Source: an uncultured Bacteroidales bacterium
GTDB taxonomy: Bacteria > Bacteroidota > Bacteroidia > Bacteroidales > P3
DNA: 64,000 bases
Direction of reading: 5' to 3'
Assembly: GCA_910578275.1 (NCBI GenBank)
Contig: CAJTPR010000002.1
Location: 62,001 to 126,000 of the forward strand
This document shows, piece after piece, positions 57,382-64,000 of the stretch. The notes under the pieces are model-generated. The model made no database searches. It was not told the DNA's origin and worked only from the letters and a program-made list of their open reading frames with translations. The translations under genes and the position numbers were made by a program. Numbering within the stretch: the first letter of the stretch is position 1; each line of letters opens with the position of its first letter.

Positions 57382-57965
57382 CACGATTCTTCGACATCCT
57401 TTTCTCGTTCCTGGGCCTGTTGTCGCTTTCGCCCTTGTTCGTTTGCCTGTACGTCTGCATACGTCTGGAAAGCAGGGGTGGCGGATTTTACAGGCAGAAA
57501 AGGGTGGGCAAGGACGGCAAGGAATTTTGGCTTTACAAGTTCCGTTCCATGCGCGCGGGTTCGGACAAGAAAGGCCTGCTGACCGTGGGCGGACGGGATG
57601 AACGCATCACCAGGACGGGACTGTTTATCCGCAAATACAAGCTGGATGAGCTGCCGCAGCTTTTCAACGTGCTCAAAGGAGACATGAGCCTGGTCGGGCC
57701 GCGTCCGGAAGTGCCGCGGTACGTGGCTTTCTATACGCCCGGACAACGGAAGGTCCTCAGTGTCCGTCCCGGCATCACCGACTATGCCTCCATCGAGTAC
57801 ATCGACGAGAACACGCTGCTGGGGCGGTCTGCCGACCCGGACCGGACCTATGTCAGCCGGATCATGCCCGACAAGATAAGATATAACATGAAGTATATCG
57901 AAAACCATACCCTGAAAGAGTACTTCAAGATAATTTTCCTTACGATAGGGAAAATAATACGATAA
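57378..57965 (+). CDS. Undecaprenyl-phosphate sugar-1-phosphate transferase (PglC-like)
   Basis: This 195-aa monotopic membrane enzyme of the bacterial sugar transferase family is the minimal (PglC-type) form. A single N-terminal re-entrant hydrophobic helix ('ILFSFLGLLSLSPLFVCLYV') precedes the catalytic domain with 'FYRQKRVGKDGKEFWLYKFR', 'TRTGLFIRKYKLDELPQLFN' (the Asp-Glu dyad) and 'GDMSLVGPRPEVPRYV'. It transfers a phosphosugar from UDP-sugar to undecaprenyl phosphate, starting an O-antigen, capsule or glycoprotein glycan. It overlaps the aminotransferase gene (ATGA). dnaE follows after 11 bp. Confidence 0.93.
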   Translation: MTRFFDILFSFLGLLSLSPLFVCLYVCIRLESRGGGFYRQKRVGKDGKEFWLYKFRSMRAGSDKKGLLTVGGRDERITRTGLFIRKYKLDELPQLFNVLKGDMSLVGPRPEVPRYVAFYTPGQRKVLSVRPGITDYASIEYIDENTLLGRSADPDRTYVSRIMPDKIRYNMKYIENHTLKEYFKIIFLTIGKIIR

Positions 57966-57976
57966 AAAACGACAAG

Positions 57977-60900
57977 ATGTCCTATTTCGCCCACCTTCAC
58001 CTGCATACGCTCTATTCCGTGCTCGACGGAGCCTGCAAGATACCCGCCTTGATGAAAAAGGCCAAGGAATACGGCATGGATGCCATGGCCATCACCGACC
58101 ATGGCAACATGTACGGGGTCATGGAATTCGTCAACACGGCGAAAAAAGAGGGCATCAAGCCTATCGTGGGCTGCGAGGTATATGTGGCGGCCAAGAGCCG
58201 TCTTGAAAAGGCGGGCAGGGAAGAAAGGAGCAACTACCACCTTATCCTTCTGGCCAAGAACATCACCGGCTACCACAACCTGGTGAAACTTTGCTCGTAT
58301 TCCCAGCGAAAGGAAGCGTTTTATTACAAGCCCCGTATCGACCACGAACTGTTGGAGCAGTATCACGAAGGCCTCATCTGCTGTTCGGCTTGCCTGGCGG
58401 GCGAAGTGCCGCAGGCCATCCTTTCCGGCCAGGAGGGACAGCTCAAGGAACATATCGCTTTTTACAAGTCCTTGTTCGGCGACGATTATTATTTCGAATT
58501 GCAACGTCACGGCCATGACGAGCAGATGGTGGTGAACGCGCGTCTGGAACAGCTTTCCGCCGAATACGGCGTGAAGTGCATCGCCACCAACGACGTGCAT
58601 TTCGTCAATGCCGACGATTACGAGGCGCACCGGATCCTCATATGTCTCAATACCGGAAAGAAACTCCACGAAGAGACCAAGATGCTCTATACGGGACAGG
58701 AATACTTCAAGAGTGCCGAGGAAATGGCAGAGATGTTTCCCGGGCATCCCGAATATCTTGAAAACACGCGCGAGATCGTGGAAAAGATAGAAGATTTCGA
58801 ACTGACCCATGACATCCTGCTGCCCACTTTCACGTTGCCCGAACCTTTCACGTCCGAAATGGAATACCTGCGTCACCTCACCTACGAGGGAGCCAAGTCG
58901 CGCTACGGCGAGGACTACCGTCGGGACGAGGTGGTGGGCGAGCGTATCGACTTCGAGCTGGCCACCATCGAACGTATGGGTTTTCCCGGCTATTTCCTCA
59001 TCGTTTGGGACTTTATCCATCAGGCACGGCAGATGGGCGTGCTGGTGGGTCCCGGACGTGGTTCGGCGGCGGGTTCGGTAATCGCCTATTGCCTGGGTAT
59101 CACCAACGTGGATCCCATCAAGTACGACTTGCTTTTCGAACGTTTCCTGAATCCCGGGCGTATCTCCATGCCCGATATAGACGTGGATTTCGATGATGCC
59201 GGTCGCGGCCGGGTCATCGATTACGTGAAGCGGAAATACGGCTCGGAGCGTGTTTCGCAGATCATCACCTACGGCACGATGGCGGCCAAGTCGGCCATCA
59301 AGGACGTGGCGCGCGTGCTGGATTTGCCTTTGCCCGAATCCAATCGTCTGGCCAAGCTGGTGCCCGAAACTCCGGGCATGACGTTGGTCAAGGCTTTCAA
59401 GGAGGTGCCCGAACTGCAAAAGGAAATGGACGAGAATCCCGACGCATTGGTGCGCGACACGCTCAAGTACGCCGTCAAGCTGGAGGGTTGCATCCGTAGC
59501 GTGGGCGTGCATGCCTGCGGCATGATCATCGCCCCCGAGGACATCGTGGAATACGTGCCCACGGGCGTCGCCAAGGATTCCGAGATGCCCGTGACGCAAT
59601 ACGAAGGCACGTACGTGGAATCCGTCGGGTTGCTCAAGATGGACTTCCTGGGGCTCAAGACCCTTACGATCATCAAGGGAGCGCTCGACAACATCAAGCT
59701 TCGCCACGGCATAGACATAGACATAGACCATATCCCGCTCGACGACCAGCCTACCTACGACATTTTCGGGAGGGGCGAGACCAACGGTATCTTCCAGTTC
59801 GAATCGCCCGGAATGCAAAAGCATCTCAAGGAACTCAAGCCCAGCCGCCTGGAAGACATCATCGCCATGAACGCCCTGTACAGGCCGGGCCCCATGGAAT
59901 ATATCCCCCAGTTCATCCGGCGCAAGGAAGGCAGCGAGCCTATCCGGTACGACCTGCCCGAGATGGAAGAATACCTGCGCGACACCTACGGCATTACCGT
60001 TTACCAGGAACAGGTCATGCTTCTTTCGCAGAAACTGGCCAATTTCACCAAGGCCGACGCCGACACGCTCCGCAAGGCGATGGGAAAGAAGAAGAAAGAC
60101 GTGCTGGACAAGATGAAAGTCAAGTACATGGACGGCTGCAAGGAGAACGACCTCGACCGGGAAACTTGCGAAAAGGTGTGGAAAGACTGGGAGGCGTTCG
60201 CTTCCTACGCGTTCAACAAGTCGCATGCCACCTGCTATGCCTGGGTGGCTTACCAGACGGCCTATCTCAAGGCGCATTATCCTGCCGAGTTCATGGCTTC
60301 CGTGCTGACCAACAACCTTTCGGCCATCGAGAAGATTTCATTCTACATGGACGAATGCAAGCGAATGGGCATCGAGCTCCTGGCTCCGGACGTGAACGAA
60401 AGCATGGGTTTCTTCACGGTGAACAAGGAAGGCGCCATCCGGTACGGCCTCAGCGGAATAAAGAACGTGGGCACCAACGTGGTGGACGAACTGGTGAAGG
60501 AACGCGACCAGAACGGCCCCTTCAAGGATATTCTGGACTTCGTCACGCGCGTCAACCCCAAGAACATGAACCGCCGATGCATGGAATCGTTGGTAATGGC
60601 GGGCGCTTTCGACAGCTTTCACCTCACCCGGTCGGTTTTTTTCTACCAGAAACCGGGAGAAAACCAGACTTTTACCGAAAAACTGCTGCAATACGGCGCG
60701 AGCGTGCAGCGCAACCAGAATTCCACGCAGACCGACTTGTTCGGCAACAGCGAGGAATCGATCACTTCCACCATCGACATTCCCAACGTGCAACCCTGGT
60801 CGCAAGTGGAACAGCTCAAGAACGAGAAAGACGTGGTGGGCATTTATCTGAGCGGCTACCCGTTGGATCCGTACAAGCTCGAACTGAAAACGTTTTCCAA

Positions 60901-61492
60901 TATCGACATCGCGCGCATAAGGAGCACGCCCATGGAGAACTTCAAGGGCAAGCTCCTGTATTTCGGCGGCATCGTCACCGATTCGGCGATGGACAGGAAA
61001 ACCAAGACGGGAAAGGATTACGGCCGTTTTACGTTGTCCGACTACGAAAGTTCGCTGGAATTCATGTTGTTCGGGAACGACTACATAAAGTTCAAGAATT
61101 ACGTGGATGAGGTCGGCCGCCTGGTTTTCGTCGTGGCCGAGGCCAGGCAACGTTGGGCCAAGGAAAAGGACGCCGCTCCCGAATACGAGTTGCGCATCAA
61201 TTCCATGGAATTGCTCGACGAACTGTTGGACAAGAAGACAAAGAAGATAAGCCTGACGTTCGGATTGTCGGCCGTCACGCCCCGGTTCACGCAAACCATG
61301 ACGAGAATCTGCAAGGACAACGCGTTGAGCAAGAAGTCCGCGCAGAACGAAGGCGCCGTGGTGGATTTCCGTATCGTGGAAAGGTCGGAGACCTTGTCGC
61401 TCACCATGGTCTTGCCGGCCAAGGTGAAGCCCTCCGACTTTTTGGCCGACTTGAAAGGCGAAAAACCGGACATCGACGTGAAGATTGCTTGA
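57977..61492 (+). CDS. dnaE: DNA polymerase III subunit alpha
   Basis: This 1171-aa replicative polymerase is complete. It starts with a PHP domain ('FAHLHLHTLYSVLDG', 'ITDHGNMYGVMEF'), then the C-family polymerase palm with catalytic aspartates in 'MPDIDVDFDDAGRGRVIDY'. The template loop 'GVHACGMIIAPEDIVEY', the fingers ('YRPGPMEYIPQFIRRKEGS', 'VYQEQVMLLSQKLANF'), the helix-hairpin-helix and the OB fold ('GGIVTDSAMDRKTKTGKDYG') follow. The C-terminal tau-binding region is short. The length is typical of Bacteroidota DnaE. It is only 11 bp after the sugar transferase gene, so it may be transcribed from that side. A promoter for trxA overlaps its stop codon. Confidence 0.97.
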   Translation: MSYFAHLHLHTLYSVLDGACKIPALMKKAKEYGMDAMAITDHGNMYGVMEFVNTAKKEGIKPIVGCEVYVAAKSRLEKAGREERSNYHLILLAKNITGYHNLVKLCSYSQRKEAFYYKPRIDHELLEQYHEGLICCSACLAGEVPQAILSGQEGQLKEHIAFYKSLFGDDYYFELQRHGHDEQMVVNARLEQLSAEYGVKCIATNDVHFVNADDYEAHRILICLNTGKKLHEETKMLYTGQEYFKSAEEMAEMFPGHPEYLENTREIVEKIEDFELTHDILLPTFTLPEPFTSEMEYLRHLTYEGAKSRYGEDYRRDEVVGERIDFELATIERMGFPGYFLIVWDFIHQARQMGVLVGPGRGSAAGSVIAYCLGITNVDPIKYDLLFERFLNPGRISMPDIDVDFDDAGRGRVIDYVKRKYGSERVSQIITYGTMAAKSAIKDVARVLDLPLPESNRLAKLVPETPGMTLVKAFKEVPELQKEMDENPDALVRDTLKYAVKLEGCIRSVGVHACGMIIAPEDIVEYVPTGVAKDSEMPVTQYEGTYVESVGLLKMDFLGLKTLTIIKGALDNIKLRHGIDIDIDHIPLDDQPTYDIFGRGETNGIFQFESPGMQKHLKELKPSRLEDIIAMNALYRPGPMEYIPQFIRRKEGSEPIRYDLPEMEEYLRDTYGITVYQEQVMLLSQKLANFTKADADTLRKAMGKKKKDVLDKMKVKYMDGCKENDLDRETCEKVWKDWEAFASYAFNKSHATCYAWVAYQTAYLKAHYPAEFMASVLTNNLSAIEKISFYMDECKRMGIELLAPDVNESMGFFTVNKEGAIRYGLSGIKNVGTNVVDELVKERDQNGPFKDILDFVTRVNPKNMNRRCMESLVMAGAFDSFHLTRSVFFYQKPGENQTFTEKLLQYGASVQRNQNSTQTDLFGNSEESITSTIDIPNVQPWSQVEQLKNEKDVVGIYLSGYPLDPYKLELKTFSNIDIARIRSTPMENFKGKLLYFGGIVTDSAMDRKTKTGKDYGRFTLSDYESSLEFMLFGNDYIKFKNYVDEVGRLVFVVAEARQRWAKEKDAAPEYELRINSMELLDELLDKKTKKISLTFGLSAVTPRFTQTMTRICKDNALSKKSAQNEGAVVDFRIVERSETLSLTMVLPAKVKPSDFLADLKGEKPDIDVKIA

Positions 61493-61518
61493 AACATGTC
61501 GTTTTTTGCGTAACTTAG
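61488..61518 (+). promoter_or_regulatory. Probable promoter of trxA
   Basis: CTTG (61488-61491), 19 bp and TAACTTAG (61511-61518) resemble the TTTG/TAnnTTTG form with one mismatch in each box. It lies 45 nt before the trxA ATG and overlaps the dnaE stop codon. Confidence 0.5.
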
Positions 61519-61562
61519 CCATCGGTTTTATCCGAATCAATAACCTTTAAAGAAACAAAATC

Positions 61563-61880
61563 ATGGCAACAACATTCACTGATGCGAATTTTGAAGAATC
61601 GGCCCTGAAGGCCGCCGTTCCCGTTATGGTCGACTTCGGCGCCGCCTGGTGCGGACCTTGCAACGCCATCGCTCCGATCGTGGACAAGCTGGCCGATGAA
61701 TATGCCGGCAAGATCCTCATCGGCAAAGTGGACGTGGACGCTTGTCCCGAAACGACCAAGAGGTATAAGGTGCGCAACATCCCCACCATCCTTTTCATCA
61801 AGGGCGGTGAAGTGGTCGACAAGCACGTGGGCAGCACCAACGAAGGCGACTTGAGAAAGAAACTCGAAGCCCTTCTGTAG
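61563..61880 (+). CDS. trxA: Thioredoxin
   Basis: This 105-aa cytoplasmic thiol-disulfide carrier has the classical active site WCGPC (Cys30, Cys33) in 'GAAWCGPCNAIAPIVDKLAD' and the cis-proline loop 'VRNIPTILFIKGGEVV'. Length and fold are those of E. coli Trx1. It reduces ribonucleotide reductase and peroxiredoxin-type proteins. It is probably transcribed from its own promoter, with the DUF58 gene 30 bp downstream on the same strand. Confidence 0.97.
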   Translation: MATTFTDANFEESALKAAVPVMVDFGAAWCGPCNAIAPIVDKLADEYAGKILIGKVDVDACPETTKRYKVRNIPTILFIKGGEVVDKHVGSTNEGDLRKKLEALL

Positions 61881-61910
61881 CATCCTTGCCGGATACGGCG
61901 CGTCCAGCCT

Positions 61911-62849
61911 ATGTCTGAAGAATTTCACAGACAGGTAACCGAGCCCTTCGCCTCCCTGGAACTTCTGGCTTCCCAGGTGGTGGAGGGCTTTATCACAGGT
62001 CTGCACAAAAGTCCGTTCCACGGATTTTCGGTGGAGTTTGCCGAGCATCGGCAATACAATCAAGGTGAATCGGTGCGGCATGTCGATTGGAAACTGTACG
62101 GCCGGACAGATCGCCTGTACGTGAAGAAATACCAGGAAGAAACCAATCTCCGTTGTCATATTCTCGTCGATACCTCCTCTTCCATGTGTTTTCCGGCGGC
62201 CGGTTTTCAAGGAAACACGCTTGACAAGCTGGGATTCTCCTTTTGTTCGGCGGCCGTCCTGGCCACGATGCTGATCCGGCAGCGCGATGCGGCGGGTCTG
62301 CGTTTCTTTTCGTCCGAAGAGGATTTCAAGACCGAGGTGAAATCCAGCCGGACACATCTCAAGTATCTTCTTTCCGAATTGGAGTCCCGTTTGGGACGAA
62401 CTCTCGCCAGTCCGCGTCTGGACGTGGAATCCGGCATCGTTCCTGCCTTGCATCTGGCGGCGGAACAGATACACAAGCGGTCGTTGGTGGTGTTGTTTTC
62501 AGACATGTTCGACGGCTTGGCCGATCCCGAAGGACTTTGGGGCGCCTTGCAGCATCTCAAATACCGTGACAACGAAGTGCTTCTTTTCCAGGTCACCCAT
62601 CACGGGACGGAGGCTTCCTTGGACTTTCCTTGGAAACGTTGCCGCATGGTGGACATGGAGAGCGGCCGTGAAATAAAGATCAGTCCGGCGCGATACCGCC
62701 AGGCCTACGTCGAGAAGTATGACGTTTTCAGGCAGGAACTGGTGAATCGTTGCAACCGGTACGGGATCGATCTGGTCCAGGCCGACGTGGCGGACGGCTT
62801 CGTTCCCGTCTTGCAGGCGTACATGGCCAAGAGGCGTAAGGTCTTTTAG
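61911..62849 (+). CDS. DUF58 domain protein (von Willebrand A-like)
   Basis: The protein of 312 aa has the DUF58 core: 'FAEHRQYNQGESVRHVDWKL' and 'YGRTDRLYVKKYQEETNLR', followed by a vWA-like segment with a MIDAS-type 'ILVDTSSSMCF' and 'VVLFSDMFDGLADPEGLW'. In Bacteroidota the usual partner is a MoxR AAA+ ATPase with Bat proteins, linked to aerotolerance or envelope stress. Here neither MoxR nor Bat genes are beside it within the window, so it is isolated or the partners lie elsewhere. No transmembrane segment is seen. Confidence 0.88.
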   Translation: MSEEFHRQVTEPFASLELLASQVVEGFITGLHKSPFHGFSVEFAEHRQYNQGESVRHVDWKLYGRTDRLYVKKYQEETNLRCHILVDTSSSMCFPAAGFQGNTLDKLGFSFCSAAVLATMLIRQRDAAGLRFFSSEEDFKTEVKSSRTHLKYLLSELESRLGRTLASPRLDVESGIVPALHLAAEQIHKRSLVVLFSDMFDGLADPEGLWGALQHLKYRDNEVLLFQVTHHGTEASLDFPWKRCRMVDMESGREIKISPARYRQAYVEKYDVFRQELVNRCNRYGIDLVQADVADGFVPVLQAYMAKRRKVF

Positions 62850-63145
62850 CGTTTTTCCGGATTTTTCCCGATACGGTCTTGCGATTTTTTTGAGGATATT
62901 TCCTTGTTTTCACAAGGAGCATGGCGGGTCATGTGCCGGATAAGGACGGGAGACAGGTCGAAAAGGAGACAAAGACAGGTCTTAGGCTTGTACGGATTGT
63001 TTCGGGAAAATTCAGACAGTCGCCGGATAGCGTTCAAATAAATTTAGTATATTCGCCATTCGATTCGGCGGCCTTCGTCGTCATCGGCCTTGGTTCAAGG
63101 AAGACTTGAAAAAGGAGGAGTTTATAAGGAAAAAACACAAAAACA
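62850..63145 (+). other. Intergenic region before the OmpA-like lipoprotein
   Basis: In these 296 bp I see no ORF of protein-like composition and no strong terminator. A TATATTCG box at 63048-63055 (one mismatch to TAnnTTTG) is the best promoter candidate for the downstream lipoprotein gene, which would give a ~80-nt leader. Confidence 0.5.
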
Positions 63146-64000
63146 ATGAAGAAAGTACAATTATTCAGTGTTGCGTTGGTTCTTGGTCTGGGTGTTTTGT
63201 TCTCATCCTGCGAGAGCCTCAAGAAAATGGCAAAGAACCATGCCACCGTCAAATACGAGGTAAAACCCGATCCCCTTGAAATGCATGGCGACAAGGTGAA
63301 GGTTGAAATCAACGGTACTTTCCCCGGCAAGTATTTCTGGAACAAGGCGATGGTGGTTTTCCAACCTTCCATCGTGTATGAAGGAGGCCAGACGGATCTC
63401 AAGCCTTTCGTATTGCGTGGCGTGAAGACCAAAGGCCAAGGCACGGTCATCAACAACAAGACCGGCGGAAAGTTCACCTACGGCGACGAGGTGGATTTCG
63501 TTCCCCAAATGGAACAAGCCCGTCTGGTGGTGAATCCCGTCGGGTATCCTGAAAAGAGCGCTGCCGGACAGGAAGTGGCCGATGCCGCCGCTGCCATGAA
63601 ATTGGCAAAGAGCCTCAGGCTCGGAGAACGCCAGCTGGCGGAGGGAACCATGATCACTTCCACCCGCATCGACAAGGAAGGTGCCAAACCGGCCACCGTT
63701 CCCGACAAGTACGAGAAGGAAACCGTCATTCCCCATTTGGCGCACATCTACTATCTGGTGGATACGTACAACCTCAACTGGAACCTCGCCTTGAACAAGA
63801 AAGCCGCCGCCAAGGCCGCCATCAAGGTCTTGGACAGCCTGTTCAACACGGGCATGGCCATGAAGTCGGTCGAAATCAAGGCTTGGGCTTCTCCCGAAGG
63901 CGAAGAAAGCCGCAATCAGAATCTTTCCGACAACCGTGCCAAGACGGCCGTCAAATATTTCAATACCGCTTACGACAATGCCGTCAGGAAAATGGCCCGC
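63146..64000 (+). CDS. OmpA-like lipoprotein, 3' end outside window
   Basis: The frame from ATG 63146 stays open to the window edge (285 codons so far), so the gene is truncated by the window. It opens with a lipoprotein signal peptide whose lipobox is 'LFSSC' (Cys22), followed by a beta-rich region ('VEINGTFPGKYFWNKAMVVF', 'YGDEVDFVPQMEQARLVV'). The segment near 250-275, 'SVEIKAWASPEGEESRNQNL' followed by 'SDNRAKTAVKYF', is the entry of an OmpA-like peptidoglycan-binding domain. Such outer-membrane lipoproteins anchor the envelope and are often abundant. Partner genes lie beyond the window. Confidence 0.82.
   Translation, partial: MKKVQLFSVALVLGLGVLFSSCESLKKMAKNHATVKYEVKPDPLEMHGDKVKVEINGTFPGKYFWNKAMVVFQPSIVYEGGQTDLKPFVLRGVKTKGQGTVINNKTGGKFTYGDEVDFVPQMEQARLVVNPVGYPEKSAAGQEVADAAAAMKLAKSLRLGERQLAEGTMITSTRIDKEGAKPATVPDKYEKETVIPHLAHIYYLVDTYNLNWNLALNKKAAAKAAIKVLDSLFNTGMAMKSVEIKAWASPEGEESRNQNLSDNRAKTAVKYFNTAYDNAVRKMAR

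Noticed and set aside
57848..60277. 809-aa minus-strand open frame
   Set aside because: It is antisense to the sugar transferase and dnaE, is rich in His, Gly and Val as is typical for shadow frames, and has no recognisable domain.

Overview
The window looks like chromosomal DNA from a member of the Bacteroidota, most likely order Bacteroidales. The evidence is of four kinds. Several secreted proteins carry type IX secretion (T9SS) C-terminal sorting domains. Lineage-typical families are present: DUF4271 beside hemD, DUF4301, an Hc1-like histone H1 protein, and a fused DAHP synthase/chorismate mutase. Upstream regions carry the TTTG / TAnnTTTG promoter type of this phylum, with exactly 19 bp between the elements in the clearest cases. 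Most starts lack a Shine-Dalgarno sequence. Codon third positions are G/C-rich. I could not settle the genus. There is no rRNA, CRISPR array, phage or insertion sequence.

Layout. 1-6.2 kb: the end of a MORN-repeat protein, aroA/aroQ, then on the minus strand tRNA-Leu(UAG), a K+/H+ antiporter, rdgB and pepD. 6.2-13 kb: mnmD, rubrerythrin, a sugar MFS transporter, a lipoprotein, tyrS-rsmE and a DUF4159 protein. 13-17.5 kb (minus): secA followed by prfB, which needs a programmed +1 frameshift. 17.6-20.6 kb: a small exported protein, a MATE transporter and a KamB-like P-loop protein without its usual partners. 20.6-21.0 kb: three 121-bp tandem repeats containing a hairpin supported by compensatory changes. 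A second element with the same core lies at 41.39 kb.

21-34.4 kb is a surface/secretion region. It holds a membrane TPR-HTH regulator, a subtilisin-like protease and a cleaved-adhesin/Omp28-like protein on the minus strand, and two very large fibronectin-III proteins on the plus strand. Four of these five end in T9SS-type sorting domains. 34.4-43.3 kb holds a DUF4301 protein, an M20 dipeptidase, der, initiator tRNA-fMet, a copper P-type ATPase and a POT peptide transporter. 43.4-50.5 kb is a dense plus-strand run: maf, S41 protease, deaminase, gldA-like, DUF4271, hemD, rnpA, yidD and a glycosyltransferase. 50.5-55.7 kb is translation-related: rplM-rpsI, rpsB, tsf, yitT-like, pyrH and frr, separated by several intrinsic terminators. 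55.7-64 kb holds a 58-aa histone-like gene, a DegT aminotransferase plus sugar-phosphate transferase pair, dnaE, trxA, a DUF58 protein and the start of an OmpA-like lipoprotein.

Most of the window is core housekeeping sequence. The parts most worth follow-up are the covarying repeat family, the prfB recoding signal in a genome that hardly uses Shine-Dalgarno sequences, the stand-alone KamB-like protein, the T9SS cargo cluster with its adjacent regulator, and the small histone-like gene with a hairpin at the 5' end of its mRNA.
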